Below are positions 35,362 to 45,098 of a DNA stretch of 64,000 bases, piece by piece. Location: contig JAZUBA010000077.1 of the NCBI GenBank assembly GCA_045638265.1, forward strand, positions 76,131 to 140,130. The letters are read 5' to 3'. Source of the stretch: RGIG4140 sp045638265 (GTDB lineage Bacteria; Pseudomonadota; Alphaproteobacteria; CAAHEQ01; UBA3637). The notes under the pieces were generated by a model. The model searched no databases. It was not told the origin of the DNA and saw only the letters and a list, made by a program, of their open reading frames with translations. Position numbers and translations under genes: made by a program. Each line of letters begins with the position of its first letter. Within the stretch, counting starts at the first letter, position 1.

Positions 35362-37266
35362 TTAATCTTGAACTTTATATTGGTTGATTAAAGTTTGTAA
35401 TTGGTTTGGATTAACCTTGTAACCTAATCGATTGAAATAGGCTTGGAAGAATCCTGAATCTAATTCCACTCCGGTTGCTGTTTTTGTTTGCTCTGTTAAT
35501 TCTTGCGTAATCGGTGTGTCTATTGTTTTTTGAACACTATTTACGACTGTTAAAATAACGGAATTATTAACAGGTACGGATTGTACATTGTTTAATCCTA
35601 TTTCTTGATTAAATACAGTATTAATAACCTGAATTGGTAAGATAGTTGTGTCTGAACGCAAAAGTGCTTCTTCTTCAATTAATTCAAAATTACCTTTTTC
35701 TGTTTGAGCTAAATCTTTTACGGATTTGCCTTTTTGGATTTGTTCTTTAAAGGAATTGACAATCCCATCAAAAGCACCTTTTTGTTGATCTTCCATCCAA
35801 ATTGATTTTAAATGATCTTTGACACTGTCATAAGATTTAACGGCAACAGGGGTAATATCATCTATTTGTGCAATAATATATCCGTTTTGGTGTTGAATTA
35901 AACTGGATACGTCACCTTTTTTCAATGTAAACACATTTTGTAATAATTCAGCATTTTTATATTCCGGATTTAATGAGGAACCATCAGATAATTGACCAGA
36001 CACGTCTGTTTCTTTTATTTGAACGGTAGGAATGTTTAATTGTGTTGTTGCCTCTGTTAATGATTTTCCAGCGCCTAAAATATCTTCTAATTGACGAGAT
36101 AAATCTTCAATGGCATCATACGTTTGTTCACTAGCCAAAGCTTTTTTGATTTCTGCTTTGACTTCATCTTCAGGTGTAATTTGGGCTTCTTTGATGTCTT
36201 TTACCCACAAAATATGCCAACCTGCTTGTGATTGAATAGGACCGACAACTTCATTCATTTCAGCATCAAAAACAATATCGGCTAATTCTTCCATTAATTG
36301 ATTTTTAGCTGTATAACCGAAATGAGTGTCTTCTTCTTTTTGTGTCGTTTTTTCAGAAGCTGTTGCAATAAAGTTTTCTGCAGTTACTGTTTCCATGATA
36401 GCTTCAGCTTCTTCTTGTGTTTTGAAAAACATTTGATACAAATCACGTTCTTCCGGTTTGTTATATTTGTCTTTCTGTTCTTCATAAGCTAATGCAATAT
36501 CCTCTTCATTAACCGTAACTCTGTCCATCATCATATCAGGTGTTAATAACGCAATAGTTAATGTTCTGAATTCAGGATTCATTAATTCTTCGGCATAAGA
36601 TTCATAATAATTTTTTAAATCATCTTCTGTCGGAGTTGTTTCAACTTTAATATTGTGAGGGTTTAAAATTAAAGCCGATACATTTCTTTTTTCGTTTTTA
36701 TAAGCATTAATTGCTTTAACAAAAACATCAGGGGCATAACCCAATCCAAGAATACTGTCTTGAAAATGTTTAAATGCTAATTCTTTTTTTAATTTATGCG
36801 CTAATTGCGTTTCGCTCATGCCGGATTGCATGAGATAAGCGTAGAATAAATTTTTATCAAATTTACCTGTATTATCAGCAAAGGTTTTGTTTTGTTCAAT
36901 ATAAGCAGAAATAGATTCATTAGAAGCTGTTAATCCCATTTCATCAATTAAAGAATCTTGTACGGCTGTCGTAATTTCTGCTTGCATAACTTTATCCAAC
37001 AAACCTGTTTGAACTGCTTTGGCCGGAGATAAATAATTTTGACCGGCAAATTGATTAAGTGTTTTGCGAGCTGATTCAAAAGCATTATGTAATTGTTGAA
37101 CGGAAATACCTTTTTTTCCGACTTGCACAACATCATTTGTTGTATTGTATGATGAGACATTCGCTAATCCGCCAAGTCCCCAAAAAGCAAACATACTTAA
37201 TGCTAAAGCACCTAAAATGATTTTTGCAACCCAAGAATTGCCAAGTTTGTTAAAAAATGTTATCAT
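35362..37266 (-). CDS. ppiD: Periplasmic folding factor PpiD (SurA-type chaperone / PPIase)
   Basis: PpiD is an inner-membrane-anchored periplasmic chaperone near the SecYEG exit. This 634-residue protein has one N-terminal membrane helix (about residues 12-35, WVAKIILGALALSMFAFWGLGGL), a SurA-like helical domain and a parvulin domain at about 255-365 (EERDLYQMFFKTQEEAEAIM ... GPIQSQAGWHILWV). A second degenerate parvulin-like part follows (QHQNGYIIAQIDDI). As in other PpiD proteins, catalytic activity may be weak. It lies downstream of topA on the same strand but has its own promoter (37305-37333). Confidence 0.92.
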   Translation of the reverse strand: MITFFNKLGNSWVAKIILGALALSMFAFWGLGGLANVSSYNTTNDVVQVGKKGISVQQLHNAFESARKTLNQFAGQNYLSPAKAVQTGLLDKVMQAEITTAVQDSLIDEMGLTASNESISAYIEQNKTFADNTGKFDKNLFYAYLMQSGMSETQLAHKLKKELAFKHFQDSILGLGYAPDVFVKAINAYKNEKRNVSALILNPHNIKVETTPTEDDLKNYYESYAEELMNPEFRTLTIALLTPDMMMDRVTVNEEDIALAYEEQKDKYNKPEERDLYQMFFKTQEEAEAIMETVTAENFIATASEKTTQKEEDTHFGYTAKNQLMEELADIVFDAEMNEVVGPIQSQAGWHILWVKDIKEAQITPEDEVKAEIKKALASEQTYDAIEDLSRQLEDILGAGKSLTEATTQLNIPTVQIKETDVSGQLSDGSSLNPEYKNAELLQNVFTLKKGDVSSLIQHQNGYIIAQIDDITPVAVKSYDSVKDHLKSIWMEDQQKGAFDGIVNSFKEQIQKGKSVKDLAQTEKGNFELIEEEALLRSDTTILPIQVINTVFNQEIGLNNVQSVPVNNSVILTVVNSVQKTIDTPITQELTEQTKTATGVELDSGFFQAYFNRLGYKVNPNQLQTLINQYKVQD

Positions 37267-37304
37267 AATTTTAAATCCTTATTGTTAAATTACATTATTG
37301 TAGA

Positions 37305-37333
37305 CTTATATACAAAAAATCTCTTTTTTTCAA
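37305..37333 (-). promoter_or_regulatory. ppiD promoter
   Basis: Minus strand TTGAAA, 17 bases, TATAAG, 39 bases before the ppiD start. Confidence 0.65.
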
Positions 37334-37341
37334 GACTTTTT

Positions 37342-39825
37342 TTATTTTTGATGCATTTTATCTTGTAATAGTGTAATTGCTTCTTCCAAAGTAGGAACAT
37401 CATTTTTGTTTTTAACAGAGGCCATTATTTTTTCCCATTTGACATAAGGACCATAACGACCGACCTGATATGTTATTTTTTTATCGTTCCAAACACCAAT
37501 TTCAACTTCTTTTTTCTTTGTTTTTGCCGAAGAAAGCAAAGCCAATGCTCTGTCTAAATCAATAGTTAAGATATCATCTGTCGGTTCCAAAGACTGAAAT
37601 GTTTTACCTCTTTTGACATAGGGACCGAATTTGCCGAGTGATGCTTCAATTGGTTCATTTGTTTCTGGGTCTTTACCTAACAAACGAGGCAAAGCCAACA
37701 ACTGTAAAGCACTTTCCAATGTAACGGTTTCAGGTTTTGTTCCTTTGGGTAATCCTGTTCGTTTAGCTTCTTTCCCTTCACCTAATTGAACGTATGGTCC
37801 GTATGGTCCTTTTTTCAAATACACAATCAGACCGGCAGCATTTTTACCAAGTTCAATTGATTGATTTTCGGCTTGTTGAGCTAGATCAATTGGGTTGCCA
37901 TTTTCATCTAGCGGAGGCGGTGTAATGGAGGCATATTGTTTTGTATGTTTACATTTTGGATAATTGGAACATCCGATAAATGCTCCGAATTTACCAATGT
38001 GCAATGCTAATCTGCCATTTTCACAATCAGGACAGACACGAGATTCTTCTGACGGAAAAATCTGTTTTTCCAAACTTGCGGATACTTTTTCCAGAATTTC
38101 TCCCATTTTTGTCGGGACAGAATGAACTGTTTTATCAAAATTACCCCAAAAGTCGTTTAAAACCTGTTTCCATTGTGCATTTCCGTTTGTAATATCATCC
38201 AATTTATTTTCCATATTGGCAGTATAATCATATTGGACATATTGTGTAAAATAGTTTTCCATAAATGCGGTAACAATTTTACCTCTGTCTTCCGGAATAA
38301 AACGTTTGGCAACCAATTTAACGTATTCTCTATCTTGTAAAACAGATAAAATAGTTGCATATGTTGACGGACGACCGATACCTAATTCTTCCAGTTTTTT
38401 AACCAAGCTGGCTTCTGAAAAACGGGGAGGGGGTTCGGTAAAATGTTGTTCAGATAAAACAGATATTGTATCTAATTTTTCCCCTTCATTCATTAAGGGT
38501 AATAATCCGCCGTCTTCCTCTTTGGCGTCATCAATGTCTTCTTTATAGACTTTGATAAACCCAGGGAAAGCAATTGTTTGACCCGTTGCCCGAAATTGAG
38601 CTGCTTCATTATCTGCTAAAATATCAATACCGACTTTATCTAAAACCGCACTTTCCATTTGACAGGCAACTGTTCGTTTCCAAATTAACTCATATAATTT
38701 TCGTTGATCGGGCGTTAAATGTGAAGCAATAGAATCGGGTGTTCGTAATGCATTTGTCGGACGAATGGCTTCGTGTGCTTCTTGGGCGTTTTTAGAATTG
38801 TTTTTATAAACCCGTGCTTTGGCAGGTAGAAAATCTTTACCGTAATCTTTTTCAATTAATGTTCTTAAAGTATCAATAGCATCTTGGGATAGAGCAACAC
38901 TATCTGTTCTCATATAAGTAATTAAACCGACCGTTTCTCCGCCAATATCAACCCCTTCATATAATCCTTGAGCCAATTGCATTGTTTTTTTTGCGCCAAA
39001 ACCTAATTTGCGAGAAGCTTCCTGTTGTAAGGTAGATGTTGTAAAGGCCGGTGCCGGATTACGCTTTGTTTGTTTGCGTTCTATGCTTTTGACTTTAAAC
39101 GTTGTTTGATTAATCAATGTTTCAGCATCTTGTGCTAATTGTGCGGTATTAATATCAAACTTTGCCAGTTTTTTACCGTTTAAATGAGTCAGTTTTGCTT
39201 GAAAGGTATCATCTCTGATTGTTTTAAAGGTACCTGTTAAACCCCAATACTCTTCTGATTTAAAGGTTGTAATTTCATCTTCTCTTTCACAAACCAAACG
39301 TAAAGCAACCGATTGAACTCGTCCAGCGGAACGAGCGCCTGGCAAACTACGCCATAGAATCGGTGAAATTTGAAAACCGACTAAATAGTCTAATGCACGA
39401 CGAGCTAAATAAGCATCAACCAATTGCATATCAATTGTACGGGGATTCGCAATAGCTTCTAAAATGGCTTTTTTTGTAATTTCGTGAAAAACGACACGAT
39501 GTATAGGTAATGTATCCGGTAATTTTTTTCTACGTTTTAATTCTTGTACAACGTGCCAAGCAATAGCTTCTCCTTCACGGTCAGGGTCGGAAGCTAAATA
39601 TAAAGCATCAGCTTTGGCAACGGCTTTAACAATTTCCCGCACTGTTTTTTCGCCACGACTTTGAACTTCCCAATCCATAGCAAAATCTTCATTCGGGCGA
39701 ACGGAGTCGTTTTTTGCCGGTACATCACGAATATGACCAAAACTTGCCATAACCAAATAATCTTTACCGAGATATTTATTGATTGTTTTTGCTTTTGCAG
39801 GAGATTCCACAATAACTAATTTCAT
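37342..39825 (-). CDS. topA: DNA topoisomerase I
   Basis: A type IA topoisomerase that relaxes negative supercoils. The TOPRIM domain opens with MKLVIVESPAKAKTINKYLG, and the nucleophilic tyrosine is in GLITYMRTDS near residue 300. C-terminal to the core is one intact four-cysteine zinc finger (CPDCENGRL...GCSNYPKC), then three copies of the KxGPYVxxG-type repeat (KKGPYGPYVQLG, KFGPYVKRG, RYGPYVKW). The length of 827 residues is typical of alphaproteobacteria. I start at ATG 39825, five bases after the dprA stop; an in-frame ATG at 39837 overlaps dprA. Co-transcription with plsY and dprA is likely. Confidence 0.96.
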   Translation of the reverse strand: MKLVIVESPAKAKTINKYLGKDYLVMASFGHIRDVPAKNDSVRPNEDFAMDWEVQSRGEKTVREIVKAVAKADALYLASDPDREGEAIAWHVVQELKRRKKLPDTLPIHRVVFHEITKKAILEAIANPRTIDMQLVDAYLARRALDYLVGFQISPILWRSLPGARSAGRVQSVALRLVCEREDEITTFKSEEYWGLTGTFKTIRDDTFQAKLTHLNGKKLAKFDINTAQLAQDAETLINQTTFKVKSIERKQTKRNPAPAFTTSTLQQEASRKLGFGAKKTMQLAQGLYEGVDIGGETVGLITYMRTDSVALSQDAIDTLRTLIEKDYGKDFLPAKARVYKNNSKNAQEAHEAIRPTNALRTPDSIASHLTPDQRKLYELIWKRTVACQMESAVLDKVGIDILADNEAAQFRATGQTIAFPGFIKVYKEDIDDAKEEDGGLLPLMNEGEKLDTISVLSEQHFTEPPPRFSEASLVKKLEELGIGRPSTYATILSVLQDREYVKLVAKRFIPEDRGKIVTAFMENYFTQYVQYDYTANMENKLDDITNGNAQWKQVLNDFWGNFDKTVHSVPTKMGEILEKVSASLEKQIFPSEESRVCPDCENGRLALHIGKFGAFIGCSNYPKCKHTKQYASITPPPLDENGNPIDLAQQAENQSIELGKNAAGLIVYLKKGPYGPYVQLGEGKEAKRTGLPKGTKPETVTLESALQLLALPRLLGKDPETNEPIEASLGKFGPYVKRGKTFQSLEPTDDILTIDLDRALALLSSAKTKKKEVEIGVWNDKKITYQVGRYGPYVKWEKIMASVKNKNDVPTLEEAITLLQDKMHQK

Positions 39826-39830
39826 ACATT

Positions 39831-40973
39831 TCACCATTCATTATTATAAATTAAAGATACCTGTTGACCGGCAAAGCGTTCAATGCGACCGGCTAACTCC
39901 AATTCTACCAAAATAACGTTGACTAATTCTGTTGGTAATCCGGTATTGCGGATTAATTGATTAATACCGATAACTTCCGGACTTAATAAACTTAAAATGA
40001 TTTCACGGGCATCAGATAATGCTTTTTCGTCAATATAAGTATATGATTTAGGGGGATTGGTCCCAACAACGGAATCAAACAACATTTTTGTTGTATCAAA
40101 ATCCAGTGTTCGCATAATATCTTCAGCACAAGTAACAAGATGTGCTCCGTCTTGAATGAGTTTGTTAGGGCCATCACTACGAGAATCGGCAGGCGAACCG
40201 GGAACAGCAAAAACTTCTCTGTTTTGCTCTAAGGCACATTTTGCTGTAATAAGTGAGCCTGATAATTTATTGGCTTCAATCACAACAACACCGACAGACA
40301 TGCCCGAAATAATTCGATTACGTCTGGGGAAAAAATGTGGGCGTGGTAATGTGCCGAATGGTAATTCCGATACAATACATCCTTGCTCCGCTAATGTATG
40401 ATATAACGCTTCATTCTCTGTCGGATAGATATAATCAATTCCTGTTCCCAAAACGGCAATCGTACCGCCTTTTCCGTTTGTGTTTTTTAGTGCGCCTTCA
40501 TGTGCTGCTTTGTCAATACCTAATGCCATTCCTGAAATAACGGCATAATTGTTTTTTGCTAAATCATGTGAAATTTTTCGGGCAATGTTTTGACCATTAA
40601 TAGAACTGTTGCGACTACCAACTATGCCGATACCCGTATTTCTAAACAATAAACTGTTGCCTTTTACAAATAAGATTGGTGGACGGTCTTCAATTTCTTT
40701 TAACAAATACGGATATAAATCCGAATCCCATGTTAAAATTTCAACCCCTGTTTTTTCAGCAGTTTCCAGTTGTTGTTCTACATATTCATCTGATGCGATT
40801 TTTAACGGACGTTTTCGGCCACCCCGATTAGCAAATTCTGATAAATGAAGAACAGCTTCACGTGCTGTCGGAAAATATTTTAATAAATCACGATATGTAA
40901 TCGGTCCGACATTTTCACTGAATGCCAGTTTGATTTTGTAATATGTTTCGTCTGTCCGTTTAGAAGAAAACAT
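39831..40973 (-). CDS. dprA: DNA processing protein DprA
   Basis: DprA protects incoming single-stranded DNA and loads RecA during transformation. The 380-residue protein has an N-terminal SAM-like helical region, the extended Rossmann fold with GIVGSRNSSINGQNIARK (about residue 116) and VISGMALGIDKAAHEGAL, then FPRRNRIISGMS and a C-terminal winged helix (about 310-375, ILSLLSPEVIGINQLIRNTGLP). The ATG overlaps the plsY stop by one base (TAATG). With comEC elsewhere in this window it adds to a possible transformation gene set, though dprA is also present in many bacteria not known to be competent. Confidence 0.95.
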   Translation of the reverse strand: MFSSKRTDETYYKIKLAFSENVGPITYRDLLKYFPTAREAVLHLSEFANRGGRKRPLKIASDEYVEQQLETAEKTGVEILTWDSDLYPYLLKEIEDRPPILFVKGNSLLFRNTGIGIVGSRNSSINGQNIARKISHDLAKNNYAVISGMALGIDKAAHEGALKNTNGKGGTIAVLGTGIDYIYPTENEALYHTLAEQGCIVSELPFGTLPRPHFFPRRNRIISGMSVGVVVIEANKLSGSLITAKCALEQNREVFAVPGSPADSRSDGPNKLIQDGAHLVTCAEDIMRTLDFDTTKMLFDSVVGTNPPKSYTYIDEKALSDAREIILSLLSPEVIGINQLIRNTGLPTELVNVILVELELAGRIERFAGQQVSLIYNNEW

Positions 40974-41581
40974 TATTGTTTATCCTTTTTCTTAAATTGA
41001 ATTTTGCTTTCTTCGCCTTTAATTAAACGTTTTATATTAGAACGGTGTCTATAAAACGAAAGAATTGTTAATAAGGCATAAGTTCCGGCAACGGCTTTGT
41101 TCGGTTCAATGAAAAAAGCATAAACCGGTGCTAATGTTAATGCCGTTAAGGCAGATAAAGACGAATAACGGAAAATAAAAGCCATAGCCAACCATGTCAA
41201 GGCTGTTAAAATACCGACTAATGGTGTCATAGATAATAACAAGCCAAGTGTTGAGGCAACCCCTTTTCCGCCTTTAAATTTGAGCCAAACGGGAAAGTTA
41301 TGTCCAATAACGGCACAAACGCCGGCAATTAATCCGATTGTTTGCGAGTTATAAATACCTTGAAAAATAAAAGCAATAAGAGCGGCTTTGCCAATATCAC
41401 AAATGAGTGTTAACAAAGCTAAATCTTTACGTCCTGTTCGTAAAACATTTGTTGCTCCGATGTTTCCTGAGCCGATTTTTCGTATATCACCTAACCCGGC
41501 CAGACGTGTAATGACAAGTCCGAACGGTATTGAACCGATAATATAACCAAAAAATGAAGCAAGTATATATCCAAGTGTCAT
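40973..41581 (-). CDS. plsY: Glycerol-3-phosphate acyltransferase PlsY
   Basis: PlsY transfers an acyl group from acyl-phosphate to glycerol-3-phosphate, the first step of membrane phospholipid synthesis. The 202-residue membrane protein shows the three family motifs: GSIPFGLVI with the following GSGNIGATNVLR, GHNFPVWLKFKGGKGVA, and a late short motif around FYRHRSNIKRL. About five membrane helices are apparent. ATG 41581 follows GAAAGGA. It leads the plsY-dprA-topA group, an order seen in many alphaproteobacteria. Confidence 0.96.
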   Translation of the reverse strand: MTLGYILASFFGYIIGSIPFGLVITRLAGLGDIRKIGSGNIGATNVLRTGRKDLALLTLICDIGKAALIAFIFQGIYNSQTIGLIAGVCAVIGHNFPVWLKFKGGKGVASTLGLLLSMTPLVGILTALTWLAMAFIFRYSSLSALTALTLAPVYAFFIEPNKAVAGTYALLTILSFYRHRSNIKRLIKGEESKIQFKKKDKQ

Positions 41582-41667
41582 TATAATATCCTTTCAGATA
41601 AGTTGTAGTTGCTTACTTGTAAACAATTTTAAATAAAAACGCAAGCAAAATATATTTCTAAAAATCC

Positions 41668-41684
41668 CTTTCATATAATGAAAG
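41668..41684. other. Small hairpin downstream of recJ
   Basis: CTTTCAT and ATGAAAG with a short AT loop. On the minus strand it is followed by GGATTTTT, so it may be a weak recJ terminator. Confidence 0.4.
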
Positions 41685-41704
41685 AATTTTTTGTAATGAT
41701 TGAT

Positions 41705-43465
41705 TTAAGCAAAAACAGCATCACTGATTTGAAGTTGAATCTTTGTTCGTCCTTTCCATGTATCTTTTTTCAAAACCCCCAAAACATGCATATATCTGTT
41801 TTGAGGTTTTTGTAAATAAGTGCCCAACGGTGTATCGGCAGCTCTAAAAGCAATCCCATGAATGTTTTTACCGTTTTGTGCTGATAAAGTACAACTGATA
41901 TGTCCATTTTTCAACAAGGTTACCCGTGTTAATAATACATCTTTAATAATAAATAGTGGTTCCGGATTGGATTCGCCAAAAGGAGCAAGTGTTGCCAAAT
42001 GATTCATTAAATCGTCCGTTAACGCATTGGCACTTAATATGCCGTCAACCATAATTGTTGAACAATCATGACCAATCATATCGGGTTTGATATGTTCTTT
42101 TAAATAAGCTTTAAAATCAGATAGTTTTTCAGGCTTTAAAGAAAATCCTGCAGCCATTGGATGTCCGCCTCCTCGTGATAAAATACCCTTTTGAATGGCA
42201 TTCATAACCAAAGTGCCTAAATCAACACCCTGTACGGAACGGGAAGAACCCTTGACTTCGTCATTTTCAATGCTTAATGCAAAGACAGGTAGGTTGTATT
42301 TGTCTTTTAAACGACCGGCAACAATACCAACAACCCCTTGATGCCAGTTATCGCCTTGAACAACAATGAACGGTGTGTCAGACGATTCGGATTCCACTTG
42401 TGCCATGGCCTCATTTAATACCTGTGTTTCTATTTCGCGACGGTGTGTGTTTAATTCTTCTAATTCTTGAGCTAAAACTTGAGCATTTAATAAATCATAA
42501 GAAGATAATAAACGCATACCGATATCTGATTTTCCGACACGGCCACAAGCATTAATTCTTGGACCGAACACATAGCCTAAATGGTAGGCTGTTGGAGCTT
42601 CTTCCAGTTTTACCAATTCAGACAAAGCTCTTAATCCGAGGTTTTTGCCTAACTGCATTTGTTTAAGACCGGATTTGACAAACAAACGATTAACACCTTG
42701 CAATTTAACGACATCACAAACTGTTCCAAATGCAACCAAATCCAAAAATTCCATTAAGTTAGGTTCGCTTCTGTTTTGATAAAATCCTTTTTCTCTTAAA
42801 ACAGCATTTAGTCCGACCGTAAATAAAAAGACAACGCCGACTGCAGCCATATAATGACAAGGATGATTAATATCTTCATCTAATCGTTTGGGATTAACAA
42901 CCGCGTAAGCATTTGGTAAGCGTGTTTCATCTGCATCATGGTGGTCTAACACAATAACATCTAAACCGCATTGAGTGCCATATTCAATCGGTTCAAAGGC
43001 TGTCATACCGCAATCAAGAGTTGCAACAACATTACATCCTGCTTCTTTGTATTCTTTCATTTTGCCGGCATTTGGTCCGTAACCGTCTTCCCTGTCTGGA
43101 ATAAAACAGTGAACGGTTATGTTGCATTTTTCCAAAAACATTTTTAATAAAGCCGTTGAAGTAGCTCCATCAACATCATAATCCCCCATTAAACCGATAG
43201 GTTCGCTGTTGATAATGGCCTCAGCCATACGTTCTGCTGCTTTTCGCATATCTTTTAATGAGAACGGATTAGGTAAATGTTGTCGTAAAGTCGGTTTTAA
43301 AAAAGCTTCTGCATTATCTAAAGTGATATTGCGTGATGCCATAATACGTGCAACAATATCCGGTATTTGAAATCTTTGTTGTAATGTGCGTGCCAAACGT
43401 GAATCGTATTCTTTAATCTGCCACCGCATTCCGTTAAAAGAATGCTCTGTTTCTGTTATTGTCAT
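41705..43465 (-). CDS. recJ: Single-stranded-DNA exonuclease RecJ
   Basis: RecJ degrades single-stranded DNA 5' to 3' in mismatch repair and recombination. The 586-residue protein has the DHH-superfamily motifs: GDYDVDGATSTALL (about residue 93), LDCGMTAFEPIEY, VLDHHDADE (about 173) and ACGRVGKSDIGM; the DHHA1 part contains GGGHPMAAGFSL. A C-terminal OB-type region begins after about residue 460. ATG 43465 follows AGGGAAG. It is separated from plsY by 123 bases containing a small hairpin. It is divergent from glgA. Confidence 0.96.
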   Translation of the reverse strand: MTITETEHSFNGMRWQIKEYDSRLARTLQQRFQIPDIVARIMASRNITLDNAEAFLKPTLRQHLPNPFSLKDMRKAAERMAEAIINSEPIGLMGDYDVDGATSTALLKMFLEKCNITVHCFIPDREDGYGPNAGKMKEYKEAGCNVVATLDCGMTAFEPIEYGTQCGLDVIVLDHHDADETRLPNAYAVVNPKRLDEDINHPCHYMAAVGVVFLFTVGLNAVLREKGFYQNRSEPNLMEFLDLVAFGTVCDVVKLQGVNRLFVKSGLKQMQLGKNLGLRALSELVKLEEAPTAYHLGYVFGPRINACGRVGKSDIGMRLLSSYDLLNAQVLAQELEELNTHRREIETQVLNEAMAQVESESSDTPFIVVQGDNWHQGVVGIVAGRLKDKYNLPVFALSIENDEVKGSSRSVQGVDLGTLVMNAIQKGILSRGGGHPMAAGFSLKPEKLSDFKAYLKEHIKPDMIGHDCSTIMVDGILSANALTDDLMNHLATLAPFGESNPEPLFIIKDVLLTRVTLLKNGHISCTLSAQNGKNIHGIAFRAADTPLGTYLQKPQNRYMHVLGVLKKDTWKGRTKIQLQISDAVFA

Positions 43466-43560
43466 ATATCTTCCCTGTTTTCGTTTTAATCAAAAGCAGT
43501 TTATCTTTTTTTTAAATTGAAAGTCAAGCAAAAAGTAAAATAAAAAAAGTAAAATAAAGC

Positions 43561-43589
43561 TTGCATCTGAAATTTTTTTTCTTTATAAT
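43561..43589 (+). promoter_or_regulatory. glgA-ddh promoter
   Basis: TTGCAT, 17 bases, TATAAT. Perfect -10 box and spacing, 27 bases before the glgA start codon. Confidence 0.7.
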
Positions 43590-43616
43590 ACATTTGTAAA
43601 TTTTTGAGGGGGATTA

Positions 43617-45098
43617 ATGACAAAAAATATATTGTTTATTGCCAGTGAAATGACACCGTTTGTAAAAACAGGCGGATTAGGGGATGTTGTCGGTTCTTTG
43701 CCGAAAACTTTAGCATCTAAGGGAGATGTGAAAGTTAAGGTTGTAATACCGTTATACACATGTATTGATTATAATAAGTACGGATTGTTCCCATGTATGC
43801 AAGGAAACTGTGTTTCTATGGGAACCTGTCAGGAATTTTTTAGTGTGCATCAATCTAATTATATTCCGAATGTTGAAACATATTTTATTGAATTTAATAA
43901 GTATTTTGGGCGTCCGATTTATCGTCAGCATGGCTTGTATGATGATGCAACAACGCATACGGAATATCAGGATAACGCCTATCGTTTTTCTTTCTTTACA
44001 CGAGCAGCGTTACAAACGGCAAAAGACTTAAATTTTAGACCGGATGTTGTTCATGTCCATGATTGGCAAACTGCATTAGCTCCTTATTATTTAAAACATG
44101 ATCACGATTCTTTCTTTGCTGAAACAAAAAGTTTGTTGACATTGCATAATTTGCCGTATCAAGGCCGTTTTGGTGCTGATGTTGTACCATATGCTAAAAT
44201 AGATTGGGCCGATTTTAATTGGACAGCTTTTGAAGATTACGGTCGTATTAATTTGTTAAAAGGTGGGATTCGTTTTGCTGATAAATTAAATACGGTTTCA
44301 CCAAATTATGCTCGGGAAATTTTAACACCTGAATATGGTGCCGGATTAGATTTTATGTTGCGTGAGCGTCAAAATGATTTATCCGGTATTTTAAATGGTA
44401 TTGATACGCAAATGTGGAATCCTCAAAATGATTTAATTATTCCGCATCGTTTTTCATGGGATAGTGCTGAACAGGGAAAAGCCGCTAATAAAGAAGCATT
44501 GGTTAAAGCATTTGGTTTGGAAACAATTCATAAGCCGATTTTCTCTATGGCTGTTCGTTTGACAGAACAAAAGGGTGTGAATATGTTGACGGAATGTATT
44601 GAGCCGGTATTGAATACTATGCATTGTCAATTTGTTATTATGGGTAACGGAGATGGTTGGATCCAGAATTATTTTGAATCATTGCCTAAAAAGTACCCTG
44701 GTAAAATTTCGGTTAAAATCGGCTTCGATTCAGAAACGGAACATTTAATGGATGCCGGTGCTGATTTCTCGCTCGTTCCGTCTATTTATGAACCGTGTGG
44801 TTTAAAACAAATGGTTTCACAGACTTATGGTGCTTTACCGGTCGGACGTTCAACAGGTGGTTTGGAAGATACTATTTTAAATTACAACGAATATTACGGA
44901 GTCGGTACGGGCTTTAAATTTCATGATATATCGGCACAAGCTTTGTATAATACAATCGGTTGGGCAAATGCGACATGGTTTGACAGACCGGAACATATCC
45001 GTATGATGCGTAAAATGGCGATGAAACAAAATTATTCATGGGCAAAATCTTCTATGGATTACAAAAATTTATATAACAAAATGGCAGGAGTTTATTAA
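43617..45098 (+). CDS. glgA: Glycogen synthase GlgA
   Basis: A GT5-family enzyme that adds glucose from ADP-glucose to glycogen. The N-terminal ADP-glucose-binding motif KTGGLGDVVGSLP is at residues 19-31, HVHDWQTAL in the middle, and the C-terminal GT-B domain has SMAVRLTEQKGVNML, VPSIYEPCGLKQMVS and TGGLEDTI. The 493-residue length is standard. ATG 43617 follows GAGGGGG and a good promoter. No other glycogen gene (glgB, glgC, glgP) is adjacent. Instead the stop codon overlaps the start of ddh, an unexpected pairing with cell-wall/lysine metabolism. Confidence 0.95.
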   Translation: MTKNILFIASEMTPFVKTGGLGDVVGSLPKTLASKGDVKVKVVIPLYTCIDYNKYGLFPCMQGNCVSMGTCQEFFSVHQSNYIPNVETYFIEFNKYFGRPIYRQHGLYDDATTHTEYQDNAYRFSFFTRAALQTAKDLNFRPDVVHVHDWQTALAPYYLKHDHDSFFAETKSLLTLHNLPYQGRFGADVVPYAKIDWADFNWTAFEDYGRINLLKGGIRFADKLNTVSPNYAREILTPEYGAGLDFMLRERQNDLSGILNGIDTQMWNPQNDLIIPHRFSWDSAEQGKAANKEALVKAFGLETIHKPIFSMAVRLTEQKGVNMLTECIEPVLNTMHCQFVIMGNGDGWIQNYFESLPKKYPGKISVKIGFDSETEHLMDAGADFSLVPSIYEPCGLKQMVSQTYGALPVGRSTGGLEDTILNYNEYYGVGTGFKFHDISAQALYNTIGWANATWFDRPEHIRMMRKMAMKQNYSWAKSSMDYKNLYNKMAGVY